Position numbers and translations under genes: made by a program
Notes under the pieces: model-generated
What the model saw: only the letters and a program-made list of their open reading frames with translations
Databases searched by the model: none
What the model was told of the DNA's origin: nothing
Origin: PoT sp049331405
GTDB lineage: Bacteria > Planctomycetota > Planctomycetia > Isosphaerales > Isosphaeraceae
Assembly: GCF_049331405.1 (NCBI RefSeq)
Contig: NZ_CP186274.1
Span: 4,154,001-4,218,000 of the forward strand
Reading direction: 5' to 3'
DNA: 64,000 bases
In this document: positions 23,859 to 34,900 of the stretch, in pieces
How the letters are laid out: each line of letters opens with the position of its first letter
How positions within the stretch are numbered: position 1 is the stretch's first letter

Positions 23859-26800
23859 TTATTTCGCGATCGCCCAGGCCCAGACATAATCCCCGCGTCG
23901 CGCGGTGCCGATCTCGATGGCTGAGTCCAGGGCAATGATCCCCGACGACGGTTCGACTCTCAGAAGTCGCAATCTCTTCCGCCCACGCACCGAGTCGAGG
24001 CGAGCGGCCCGAGCCAGAGCGTCCTTCGCCGCCCTGAGTCGATAGGACCATTCGTCGATGTCGACGCCGGCCGCTTTCAAGGTCGCCAACTCGTTCGCAT
24101 CCAGTTCCAACGGCAGGAGTTCTTCGCTCACTGGTGCGAGTGCCTCGATGGCCAAGCCCAGATGAACGGCCGGATCGAGGCTCGCCAGGGCGATCGCCAC
24201 ACCCTCGGCATGTGCCACGGCGATCGACGGAGCCGCAGCCGCATTCGGGTCGAGGAGCGAACGGAAGCGAGGTTGTTCATCCTCGCTTCGATCGATGCGA
24301 AGGTCGCCGGGATAAACGGGGGCCTTCCCCTCCACCAGCCAGAGTCGTCTCACGGCCTCCTTGGCCGCGACGTTCTCCCAGAGGCGATGCGTGAAGGCTT
24401 CCTCTCCCCGAGACTGCTCACGGAGGGAGAGCCTCTCGTCGGGCCCGAGCTGGACCCACTCGAACACGTCTCGCCAGACGGGCTTGGCCATGTCGCCCGG
24501 CGGCTGGAGCCAGACTGCCTGGACTGTCGAGGGAATCTGCGGTGGACCCTGGGGCAAGCTGAGGGCCTCGCCGACGAAGACGCGGTTCGGCTGACGGAAC
24601 TGGTCGCGGAATCGGCTCGGCCAGTAGAAACGCCAGTCCTCCCACCCCTTGATCTCGACCCAGACGCGTCCGTCGGGGGCGACGAGTTGGGCGTCGACCA
24701 TGACCTTGTGTCGCGAAGCCTCGCGGATCCAGATCCGGCAGGCGACCTCGGCCCCCTCGCCCGGATCAAACCCAGGAATCGCGAGTTCGGCCACGCGGAG
24801 CGGGAAGATCACGTCCCCTTCGCCCCAGGGGACCTGATCGAGCCCCCAGCAACCGAGGAGATGCGTGAAGGCATCGAGAACGATCGGATCCGTGTGGAAC
24901 GAGACCGACTCATTTGGCCGCAGCAGGCCCCGCCTCGGCAGGATCCGTAAGGTGCCCTCGATCCCATGTGGCGAGGCCTCACCGATCTGCGTCACGGCCT
25001 GGAGCGCCGGCCCGTGGAAAAGCCACTGCTCCTCGTAAATGTCGGGACCGCCGAATCGGCAATGTCGTGCATCCGTGAGATGGAACGGTGAGGCCATTGG
25101 GCCGCCAGGTCGAGAGGCGGAGAAGATCACTCGCCCCTCGACAACGGGGATATCACCTCCGACCCGACTCGTCGCGCCGGACGCCCGATTGAAAAGCTGA
25201 ACCTTGACCTCATCGGGCTTGGCCTCGTCGCGACGGGCGCGGACCTCGAGCTTGACCGGTTCATGCTCGTAGCGGATCCAGCGATTGGCCTGCACGTCCC
25301 GCAAGGCGGTCACGACCATCCCCGGCAGGAGCGGTGCCGCCGCCTGTGCCAGGATCTCGGCCATCACGGTGAAGGGCACGACCGGCAGGCCCTTCCGGGT
25401 CGGGTCGAGTGCGGAGACCCGCCGACCTCCGAGCGTGTGATTCTCGGCGACCGGATCCCCCTGGGCCTCGAGCCAGCGTTCGGCGACCAGCGAATGTCCC
25501 GGGACGAACGAGACCAGCGTCCCGACCCAGGGGCTCACGACCGCCTTGATTGCCTCGGCGGGCCGAGGGCTCGGTTCGCGAGCGATCTCGGGGGCTTTTT
25601 CCTGTTGAACATGGTTCCGAGTCTGAGTCTGAGGGATCACACTCTGCGGTCTTTGAGTCGGAACTCGCTGACGCCGAGCCTGGAAAGCGCCCATCACCTG
25701 ACGCTGGGTTTCCAGGAAGTCGTCCATCGTCTTCAAATGCGTCATCATCATGCCCGCGCGAGGTGTACTCGGTCGGCTCGCGGCGGGCACAGTTAATGGC
25801 GATTTGGCGTGGCCATTGAGTGCGGAGCCATTGCCATTCGTGTAGGCGACGGACACCGGCACCGGCGTTTCGTGATGTTTTCCGTTCGTGCCGTTGAGAT
25901 GGGCGGGCTCGGGTTTGGCAACTCCAACGACGGGCCCATTTATGACCACGGGCTTCGCGGGTTTGTTTCGCTGGCGGAGCGACGCGGCCAACTCGGGCGA
26001 GAACCGCATCTCGGGGAAACCGACCGCCAGTGCCGGTGCTGGCCTGACGGCGGGCAAATCCGGGCCGAGGTCGACGCGCTTCGGCTGACGACGCTTATAG
26101 AGATGTTCGGGCGTGAGCGGAACGCCCTGCGCGAATAGCGAGGCCACCAGATGATTCAACTGGGTCAGCCCCGAGCGCCTTGGCAATTGGCTGGCGATCG
26201 CGAAGTGGGGACGGCCCCGCAACGTGTCCTCGACGAAACCCGACAGGTTCCCGCGAGGTCCCACATCGACGAAAAGCCGGACGCCATCCTCGTACATCGC
26301 CTCGATCGTCGGGCGGAAGGCGACCGGGGTCGCCCACTGCTGGACAGCCAGGCGGCGGATCTCCTCGACGTCACCTGTCACGCGTCGCCCCGAGGCGCAC
26401 GAATAGAAACGGCTCGTCGGGGCCTTGAGCGTCAGTTCCCGGAAGAAGGCTTCGATCGGCGGCAGGGCCTGGGTGAACGCCTCGGTGTGATAGGCCCGGG
26501 CGAACGGGAGTTTCTCGCAGACGATCCCCTGTTCTTTGAGAGCCACAAGGACACTCTCGACCTGATCGTGGGTCCCCGCCAGCACCACCTGATGCGGGCA
26601 GTTATCCATCGCCACCGTGACCGTCGCGCCGACCTGATTGCAAATGTCCTGGACCTTCTCGCGGCTCGAAGCGACCGCCGCGAGCGTCGCGGCTGGCACC
26701 TGCCCCGAGCTGTCCAACTGCTCGAAAATCTTGCCGAGCGACCCCAGGCGATTTTCTAGATCGGTGTCGACATCCACGACGCCAGCCGACGCCAGCGCGA

Positions 26801-28847
26801 GGAATTCCCCGCTGCTGTGACCGACCACGGCGTCGGGCTTGAGCCCAAGGCCTCGCAGGAGATGATGAATGCCCCACTGGGCCGATAGGACGACGTTCAC
26901 CGCCGCCCCGACCTCCCAGAGTCCTTCATCATCCTGGGCATTGGGACCGAACAGGATGTCGCTGGGGAGTCGCTCCCTCCCCTGCTCCATCGCGATTCGA
27001 TCGGAGGTGTCGAAGAGCTTGCGGACCTCGGGGAAATGCGGGCAAAGGTCGGCCAGCATCCCAGGGTATTGCGACCCTTCTCCCGGGAACAGGAACGCGA
27101 GCCTCCCCGGCCCGCCAAGGGGCTCTTCCCAGAAGTAGACGCCGCGAGCATCGCGGATCGAACGGCATTTCGGGTCGACCAGACGTTTCACCACACCTTG
27201 GAGTCGATCCTTGAGCATCTCGGTCGAGGCCACGATGAGACCGACTCGGAACGACCCCGCATTGATGTCGGTGTTCAGCGTGTAGGCGAGATCCTTGAGC
27301 GGCACCGCGCGATTTTCGGCCCGCTCGAGCCAGGCGAGGAGCCGACCGGCCCTCTCAAGCCAGTCCCCACGGTCAAGTCCGGCGAGCAGGATCGCCTCGC
27401 TGTCCCACTTCGGCTGGGACCCAGGCTCGGGTCCATCGGCCGAGGCCGCATGCTCTTCGAGGGCGGCGTGCCCGCTGATCCCGGCGAAGCCGAAGGCATT
27501 CACCCCCGCACGTCTCGGGTTCGCGCGATCCCCCTGGATCCAGGGACGAGCCGATCGGTTGATCGCGAAGGCGCTCGACTCGTCGGCCAGCAGTTTGTGC
27601 AGATCATCGGCCGGAGGACCGGGCGGAATGACGCGATGATGGAGCGCCAGCGCGGCCTTGATCAGACCCGCCATGCCGGCTGCGGGCATGGCGTGGCCGA
27701 TCTGTGCAGAGATTGCCCCGAGAGACCGTCTTCCCCAGCGCGTCGGCGGGAAGGTGGCATTGAGGGCCAGCAATTCGGCTCGATCCGACGCCGGCACACC
27801 CAGCCCATGCCCTTCGACGAAGCCGACGGAAGCCGGATCGACGCCGCCGCGACGATAGGCCCTGCGAATCGCCCGCGCATGCCCAAGGGCACTCGGAGCT
27901 GCCAGCGATCGCCCCTTGCCGTCGCTCGCCAGGCCAACTCCCTTGATGACGGCGTAGACCCGATTTCCTTCGCGTTCGGCGTCTGCGAGCCGCTTGAGCA
28001 CGACGACGCCAACTCCTTCGCCGGGCACGGTCCCGTCGGCACCCTTGGCGAAAGGTCGGGCTTTGCCGGTCTTCGACAGCGCCCCAAGTTGGGAGAAGAC
28101 CATCGGGAAATCGACGTCGCAACCGATGTAAACGCCGCCGACCAGCGCGACGTCGGCCCGACGCTCGACGAGCGCCCGACTCCCTAGATCCAGGGCCACG
28201 AGCGATGAAGCGCTCGCCGCGTCAACGACGAAGCTCGCCCCCGAGAGGTCGAACCGATTTGCGAGCCGACCGGCGGTGGCGTTCGTGACCTGGCCCGGGA
28301 TCGTGGCCGGCTCGAAGCGTGGAAGGCTCGACCTGAGATCCTGGCGGATCGCCTCGAAATCCTCGTCGGTCCACTCGGGATGAAGCTCGCGGAGCAGGCT
28401 CAGCGTTTGAGCCAGGACGCGGCCATGCTGGAGCCTCGTGAGGTTGCCGCGGTTGAAGTAGTTGCCGCGGCCGATCACCACCTCGACGCGACGGCCATCG
28501 TCGATACCCTCGGTCAAGCCGGCATCATCGAGCGCGGCGGAGGCGGCGTCGAGCACGAGGAACTGCTCGGGCTCGCCCCCCTCGACGGTCAGGGGCATGA
28601 TCCCATGACGCGACGGGTCGAACTCGATAGGAGCGTCGAGATAGCCGGCTCGTGAAGAGGCGACCCGGTCGCTGGCCCTGGAGTTCGGATCGACGAAGAT
28701 CGCCGAATCCCAGCGATCGTTCGGGACCTCGCTCGTGCAGTCGCGACCGGAAAGGATGTTCTCCCAGAAGGCGGCGAGGTTCTTCGCCCCTGGGAATCGG
28801 CATCCCATCCCAACGATCGCGATATCCAGCGGCCGAGCGGTGCTCAT
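23859..28847 (-). CDS. PKS B: KS(Ser)-AT-dehydratase-PPTase-like multidomain synthase
   Basis: The 1662-residue protein starts with a ketosynthase fold (about 5-465). Where condensing enzymes have DAACASSL it reads DAASASSL: the catalytic Cys is Ser212 (codon AGC at 28212-28214). Both active-site His motifs remain (VEGHG, IGHAMPAAG). An acyltransferase follows (about 580-910; FPGEGSQ, GHSSGEF), then a linker with a helical MDDFLETQRQVMGAF motif. A hot-dog dehydratase spans about 1110-1400 (catalytic His in ENHTLGG, second site DAFTHLLGCW). The last 180 residues look like a Sfp-type phosphopantetheinyl transferase (VAAKEAVRRLW, VAHAEGVAIAL, LGLAIE, SYRLRAAKDAL) with altered key motifs. It probably works with PKS A, decarboxylating extender units or setting chain length. 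The start is uncertain: ATG 28847 is closest to the domain, 28907 is an alternative. Confidence 0.9.
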   Translation of the reverse strand: MSTARPLDIAIVGMGCRFPGAKNLAAFWENILSGRDCTSEVPNDRWDSAIFVDPNSRASDRVASSRAGYLDAPIEFDPSRHGIMPLTVEGGEPEQFLVLDAASAALDDAGLTEGIDDGRRVEVVIGRGNYFNRGNLTRLQHGRVLAQTLSLLRELHPEWTDEDFEAIRQDLRSSLPRFEPATIPGQVTNATAGRLANRFDLSGASFVVDAASASSLVALDLGSRALVERRADVALVGGVYIGCDVDFPMVFSQLGALSKTGKARPFAKGADGTVPGEGVGVVVLKRLADAEREGNRVYAVIKGVGLASDGKGRSLAAPSALGHARAIRRAYRRGGVDPASVGFVEGHGLGVPASDRAELLALNATFPPTRWGRRSLGAISAQIGHAMPAAGMAGLIKAALALHHRVIPPGPPADDLHKLLADESSAFAINRSARPWIQGDRANPRRAGVNAFGFAGISGHAALEEHAASADGPEPGSQPKWDSEAILLAGLDRGDWLERAGRLLAWLERAENRAVPLKDLAYTLNTDINAGSFRVGLIVASTEMLKDRLQGVVKRLVDPKCRSIRDARGVYFWEEPLGGPGRLAFLFPGEGSQYPGMLADLCPHFPEVRKLFDTSDRIAMEQGRERLPSDILFGPNAQDDEGLWEVGAAVNVVLSAQWGIHHLLRGLGLKPDAVVGHSSGEFLALASAGVVDVDTDLENRLGSLGKIFEQLDSSGQVPAATLAAVASSREKVQDICNQVGATVTVAMDNCPHQVVLAGTHDQVESVLVALKEQGIVCEKLPFARAYHTEAFTQALPPIEAFFRELTLKAPTSRFYSCASGRRVTGDVEEIRRLAVQQWATPVAFRPTIEAMYEDGVRLFVDVGPRGNLSGFVEDTLRGRPHFAIASQLPRRSGLTQLNHLVASLFAQGVPLTPEHLYKRRQPKRVDLGPDLPAVRPAPALAVGFPEMRFSPELAASLRQRNKPAKPVVINGPVVGVAKPEPAHLNGTNGKHHETPVPVSVAYTNGNGSALNGHAKSPLTVPAASRPSTPRAGMMMTHLKTMDDFLETQRQVMGAFQARRQRVPTQRPQSVIPQTQTRNHVQQEKAPEIAREPSPRPAEAIKAVVSPWVGTLVSFVPGHSLVAERWLEAQGDPVAENHTLGGRRVSALDPTRKGLPVVPFTVMAEILAQAAAPLLPGMVVTALRDVQANRWIRYEHEPVKLEVRARRDEAKPDEVKVQLFNRASGATSRVGGDIPVVEGRVIFSASRPGGPMASPFHLTDARHCRFGGPDIYEEQWLFHGPALQAVTQIGEASPHGIEGTLRILPRRGLLRPNESVSFHTDPIVLDAFTHLLGCWGLDQVPWGEGDVIFPLRVAELAIPGFDPGEGAEVACRIWIREASRHKVMVDAQLVAPDGRVWVEIKGWEDWRFYWPSRFRDQFRQPNRVFVGEALSLPQGPPQIPSTVQAVWLQPPGDMAKPVWRDVFEWVQLGPDERLSLREQSRGEEAFTHRLWENVAAKEAVRRLWLVEGKAPVYPGDLRIDRSEDEQPRFRSLLDPNAAAAPSIAVAHAEGVAIALASLDPAVHLGLAIEALAPVSEELLPLELDANELATLKAAGVDIDEWSYRLRAAKDALARAARLDSVRGRKRLRLLRVEPSSGIIALDSAIEIGTARRGDYVWAWAIAK

Positions 28848-28977
28848 CGAAGGTGAATCTTCCCCATCTTTGGACGAAAGTCTCGTTGCGAAGGCGGCGG
28901 TCCACATCCCTCTAGAAAGATCGTGATTCGACGACTCTTTCTTCGGGGTTCTCCCTCATCAACGCACGAATTGATCT

Positions 28978-31900
28978 TCAACGGTGGCCGGCCAGGGCCA
29001 TCTTGCGGCCGTTGTCGTTTGCAAGGGCCGGTTCGTCATCCATCAAGGAGCCGAGATCGCCGGCGACGATCACCTCCACGTCCCCCTTCTTGCCGAATTG
29101 GAGGTCGTCGCCGACCTTCGTCGCCCCTACCTCGGGCGGGATCATGCCGAACCCCTGACGGCCCAGGTGGGCCTCGAGGTCGGAGACCATGCCGACTCCC
29201 GACCAGGGGCCCCAGATCACTGACAAGACCCGTGCCGCCCAGCGCCTGTCGAGCCAGAGGGCGAGCTTGTTCAGGATCTCATTCGCCGCCGCGTAATCGG
29301 CCTGACCGCGATTGCCGAATCGACCGGCCACGGACGAGAAGAAGACGGCGAACTTGAGCGGGTCGGTTTCGAGCAAGCCGGCGAGGTTCAGAGCCCCCTC
29401 GAGCTTCGTCCCGAGCACGCGATCGAACGAGGCCGTCGTCTTATCGCGGAGCAGCTTGTCCTCGATCACCCCCGCTCCATGGATGAGCCCGGCGATCGGG
29501 CCGAACTTCTCGCGCCAGGCGGATAGTGTCCGGCCCAGTGCCTCACGGTCGCGGACGTTGACCTGGGCATAGGCGACCTTCGCCCCCGAGGCCTGGAAGC
29601 CCTCCAGGTTGGCGCGGATTTCCCGCTCACGTCGGAGTTCCTGATAGGCGCGTTCGAGTTCGGCCGGGCCGATTGTCTTCCCTTGGCTGGAAGCACGGCG
29701 ATGGAGCGCCGCTTTAAGCTCCGCACCTCCCTCAAACCTGGAGGTGGCCCGATCCTCGACCTCCGACGGCGGCGGGCTCGAGCCGACGATCAGGAGCGTC
29801 GGCTTCCAGCGTTTGGCCAGGTCGCCCACCACGGCGGCGGTGATCCCCCGGGCGCCTCCCGTCACGAGGATCGGGGCCCCTTCCGGGAGGATCAAATTCG
29901 AGCTTCGGCCTTTCGGCAGTTCAGTTGGGATCGCCTTGAGGACGACCCTCTCCTCATCGCGGTAGCCGACTTCGGAGTGGTGATCGTCCGCGCCGATTTC
30001 CTGGTAGAGTCGGGTCGCGAGCGTGGCCTCGTCCTTCTTGGGATCGAGGTCGACCACGCGCACCCGCACATCCTTCGGCCACTCGCGGGCCAGGGTCTTG
30101 ATCATCCCGGCGATGGCGCCCTGCCCCGGGAAGAAATCGCGATGGTCGTCGACGCTCGCGAAGTCGCCTCCCATGCAGGTCGCGGCGATCAGGCAGGCCC
30201 CGCCATTCTCGGCCGAGTGGGCGAGGTCATCGGCGGCCGTCCTCGCCAGGAGGAAGAGGCCCTTGACCTCCGCCTCGATCCGGGCGTTCCATCCCTGGGC
30301 GTCGAGGCCGACATCGTTCGCTCGCCGAAGCGGCAAGGCGTGGATGATGCCGGCCAAGGTTCCGCGAGTTCGGATCCGTCCGATTAAGGCCTCGATCGAA
30401 TCCTCCGAACTGAAGTCGACCATTACCACGCGCCGACCTTGCCGGGAGCCGTTCGAAGACTTCTCACCCAGGATCACGACCGGGTGCCCCTGGGCCTCGA
30501 GCTTCTCGGCCAGGCTTAGGGCGATCCCGCGGCCGTCGTCCGTCACGAGGACCAGGCCCGACGGTGCGAGGTTGAGGTCGGAGACCAGGAGATCGAGCGG
30601 CGCGGGGGCCGACTCAAGGACGAGTCGGCGAACGTCTTCACGCGACTCGGCCTGGTCGTTTTCTGAGGCTGAATGCGAGCCGTTCCGTTCCGCTCGGGGC
30701 GGGGTCAAAACGGCTCGATCAGATTTTGGGGAGGCTTTGCCCCCCATCGCCTTGTTCACGCGCTCGACGATGGCTCCCAGGGTCTTCGCCCTGGAAAGCT
30801 GATCCATCAGGTCGACGCCGGATTCGCGAGGGAAGTTCGGCAGGGCGTCTCGCAGCGTCCCGAGGATTTCGACGCGCTTGATCGAATCGATGCCCAGGTC
30901 CGCCTCGAGGTCGAGGTTGAGTTGCAACATCTCGGCTGGATAGCCGGTGCGATCCTTCACGATGGCCAGCAGCCTCTCGGCCACGTCGACGGTGGCGGCG
31001 GTAGCGGGAGCCGGCGAGGGTGCGGGGGCGGGAGCCGTGGCGGTGGTCGTCCCGTTCCGATAGGTGACCGGCTCAGATGCGGGTGCCTCGATCTTCGGCG
31101 ACGGGATTGGCGCGACGATCAAGGGCTCCGGGGCGACGACTCGCGGCGGGGCCACGGGTGCCGGTGCGTAGGCTTCGGTCGAGATCGGCGAGGGTTTCGA
31201 GACTCGTGGGCGGGGCTCGAAATCCTGGGGCGAAAATCGACCGTTGCCCGGCGCGGGCTCGACGCTGGGCGTCTCCAGCCTCGAGGCTCCGAGGAATCCG
31301 AGCATCGTCTCTCGTTGCACTTCCAGGAATGTCTGCATGGTCTTCTGGAAGGCTTCGAACACGCGTGTTACGTCTGATCCAGGTTCGGCCATCTCTTGGT
31401 CCATCGGCGCGACGTACAGGTCCGTCGCTGGGGACGAGGCACCGTTCCGCGACGGTGTATCGCATCGACCGTTTGCATATCCATTTTCATGAGACACGCC
31501 GTTGGTGTACGGTTCCGTGTCTCTGGGCAAGGCCGCCACGGGCTCGGGGCCGGCGGCGAGAGTTTCGGGCCGGACCTCCGGCTCCGCGTTCGCGACGGGC
31601 AACGCCGGCCCGGGGCCGAGCCGGAGCGGCTCGGCCGCGGAAGCGGGCCTCGATCGCGAGCCATTGACGAGCCAGGTCGCCGGCCCGATGACGTCGACCT
31701 CGGATTCGCGAACGAATCGGGTCGAGTGGAGCCGCTGGACGTCTCTCCCTTCGGTCAGACGCTCCCAGCGCGGACTGAGCCCCGCCACGAAGAGTCGACC
31801 AAGCGTCTGCAAGAGCCCCGCAATACCCGAGCGGCCCGGAGGATCGACGGCGACGGCCAGGTGGGGACGCGTGCCGAGGATCGAGCCGACGAGCGAAGTG

Positions 31901-34900
31901 AGCGTGCCGCCGGGCCCGACCTCGATGAAAGTCCTCGCCCCATCGGTGTACATCGCCTCGATCATCGCGGCGAATTGCACGGGTTTGACCACATGCGAGC
32001 CGAGTTGCGTGGCGATTTCGGACGTGATCTCGCCGTGCGGCCGAGCGTCGACGTTCGAGTAGACCGGGAGCCCCGGAGCACTCTGGATCAGCTTGCCGGC
32101 CAGGCTCGTGAGTGGGCTTTGCGCCTCGGCCACCGCGGGCGAATGGAAAGCACAGGCGACGGGGAGCCACTGGGCTCGCATCGCCAAAGCCTTGGCCCGA
32201 TCGATGGCCATGGCGACCCCCTCGTGAGGCCCGGAGATCACCGTCTGCTTCGGCCCGTTCCAGTTGACGGCGACGACGCCGTCGATACCGTCGAGGATCT
32301 CGGCCACCTTCTCGGGGCCGGCCGCCAGGGCTGCCATCGAGCCGGGGTGATTGGCGGCAGCGTCTCTCAGGAAACGGCCGCGTCCTTCCGAAAGCTCGGC
32401 GAGCCCCTCGAGCGAGAACGAGCCGGCGGCGTAGAGGGCGACGAGCTCGCCGTAGCTGTGGCCGGCGGTCATGTCGGGAGCCAGGGAGAAGGACTCGAGC
32501 AACCGCAGCATGCCGACGCTCGCGGCGGCCAGGGACGGCTGAGCAACCTCGGTCGCGGTCAGAGCCTTCTTCTGCCGATCCCGCTCCTCCTGCGACAACA
32601 CGGGCGGCGGGAAGACGAGCTCGCCGATCGTCGGCCGATCCAGGCCCTTGAGGGTGGCGTCGACATCCTCGAAGGCCGAGCGGACCTCGGGGAACGCGAT
32701 CGCCAGGTCATTGAGCATCTCGACCTGCTGTGCACCCTGCCCGGGGAAGAGGAACGCCACTTTCCCAAGCTTGGCGTGGTCCGCAGGTCCGGCGAACTCG
32801 ACCCCTCGGGGGTCGCGGAACTCCGATTTGCCGGCGGCGATTCCATCGCGAGCGATCGTCAGCTTGGAGCGCAGGTCTTCGAGCGAGTTGGCCACGATCG
32901 CGAGCGATGAGCCGGCCTGGCGGACCGACTGGATCAGTGTATAAGCAAGGTCCCGCAGCGCCGGCTGCGCTCCCTGGTCGAGGGCCGATGTCAGGCGGTC
33001 GATTGAGGCCGCGATCATCGAAAGCTCGTCACGCCAGACGAATAACTCCGCCGGCCAATCCTGAATTGCCGATTGCGGAGGCAAGGTCGACCGGTCGTAA
33101 GCCTCCAGGACCGCGTGGAAGTTCGTGCCGCCGAAGCCGAAGGCGCTCACACCGGCTCTGCGCGGACGATCCTTCTCCGCGTGCAGCCAGGGGCGAGTCT
33201 TCGTGCTGATGTAGAGCGGACCATCCGCGAGGTCGGCCTTCGGGTTGAGCCTCTCGACGCCGATGGTGGGTGGCAAGACATTGTGATAAAGGGCGAGCGA
33301 TGCGTTGATGAGACCTGCCAGGCCCGCAGCGCACTTGGTATGGCCGATCTGAGACTTGACCGACCCCACCGCACAACTCGAGGTCTCGCACCCGGCCTCG
33401 CGGAAGACCGTGCTCAGGGAGTTGACCTCCGACAGATCCCCCGCCGCCGTACCCGTGCCGTGGGCCTCGACGTATCCGACCGTGGTCGGCTCGACGCCGG
33501 CCTTGGCGTAAGCCCGACGCAAGGCCCGGACCTGCCCCTCGGGTCGAGGAGCCGTCAGGCCCTTCGCCCGGCCGTCGCTCGAGGCTCCCAGCCCCTTGAT
33601 GACCGCATAGATCTTGTCGCCATCGCGTTCGGCATCGGCCAGTCGCTTGAGGACGACGACAGCGACTCCTTCACTGATGACGATGCCGTCGGCCGAGGCG
33701 TCGAAGGGACGGCAACGGCCTCGGGGCGAGAACGCCTGGGTCTTGCTGAACGCCATGTATGTGAACGGATTCTGGACAGTGTCCGCCCCGCCCAGCAGCA
33801 CCATGTCGGCCGCGCCCGACTCGAGCTCGCGGACCGCCAATGCGGCCGCGGCGAGCGAGGATCCGCAGGCGGCATCGACCGTGTAATTGGCCCCGCCCAG
33901 GTCGAAACGGTTCGCCACGCGACCCGCCGCCACGTTCAGGAGGATCCCCGGGAACGAGTCCTCGGTCCACTCGGGGAGCCGACTCCCGCACTGCTCCATC
34001 GCCTTCTGGCCGCCGCCAGGGATCACCGTGTCGAGCAGCGGGAGATAGGAGCGGAAGGCATAGCCCATCGAGAGCTGCGCGGCGCCGCCGCCGGCCCCGA
34101 GCACGACGGAGGTACGCTCCTTGGGATAGGGGCGATCGCGATAGCCGGCGTCCTCGATGGCCTTGCGGGCCGCCTCGAGCATGAGGAGTTGCATCGGCTC
34201 GATCGAGGGGAGGCTCGTCGGCGGCATGCCGTAATAGAGCGGGTCGAAGGGGATCTCGGGGAGGAAACCGCCCCACTTCGAGGTGATCTTGTCCGGCGCC
34301 TTGGGATCGACGTCGTAGTAGAGCCGCCAATCCCAGCGATCCTCGGGGACCTCGGTGATGCAATCAACGCCTCGGAGCGTGTTGCCCCAGAAGGTGCGGA
34401 CGTCGGAGGCCCCCGGCACGATCGCGGACATCCCCACGATCGCGATGTCGGAGGGGGTCTGTAATTCCTCAGCCTCGGGTCTGAGCCGGGCCACGGCGGA
34501 ATCGAGGCGGCCGATGCTGCCGTCGCAGATCTCTGCGTGGAGCTCGGCGATGGTGGTCACGCGATCCCGCAGGGTCGCCGCCTGCCCGAGCATGTACAGG
34601 CCACGCTCGAACTGGTCGGGGCCGGCGACCGGCGCCAGCGGGCTGCCACTCCCCTGGCTCCGATCCATGCCCTTCGCGGCCACGCGGAGCCGGCCGGCGT
34701 TGAGGGCCTCGAGGGCCTCGCGGACCTCCTCGGCGGAGGCTCCCGACGCGGTCAACTGCCGGCGTTCCTGCTCGAATCTGTGTGCGAATGGTGTCGGACT
34801 CACGCGAACTTCATGTCCGGGGCCGGTCTCGAGCAGGACGGTCCGCTCGCACTGCACGGCTTCGTCCTGGAACTGGCGGACGATCGCGCCGGTGTCGACG

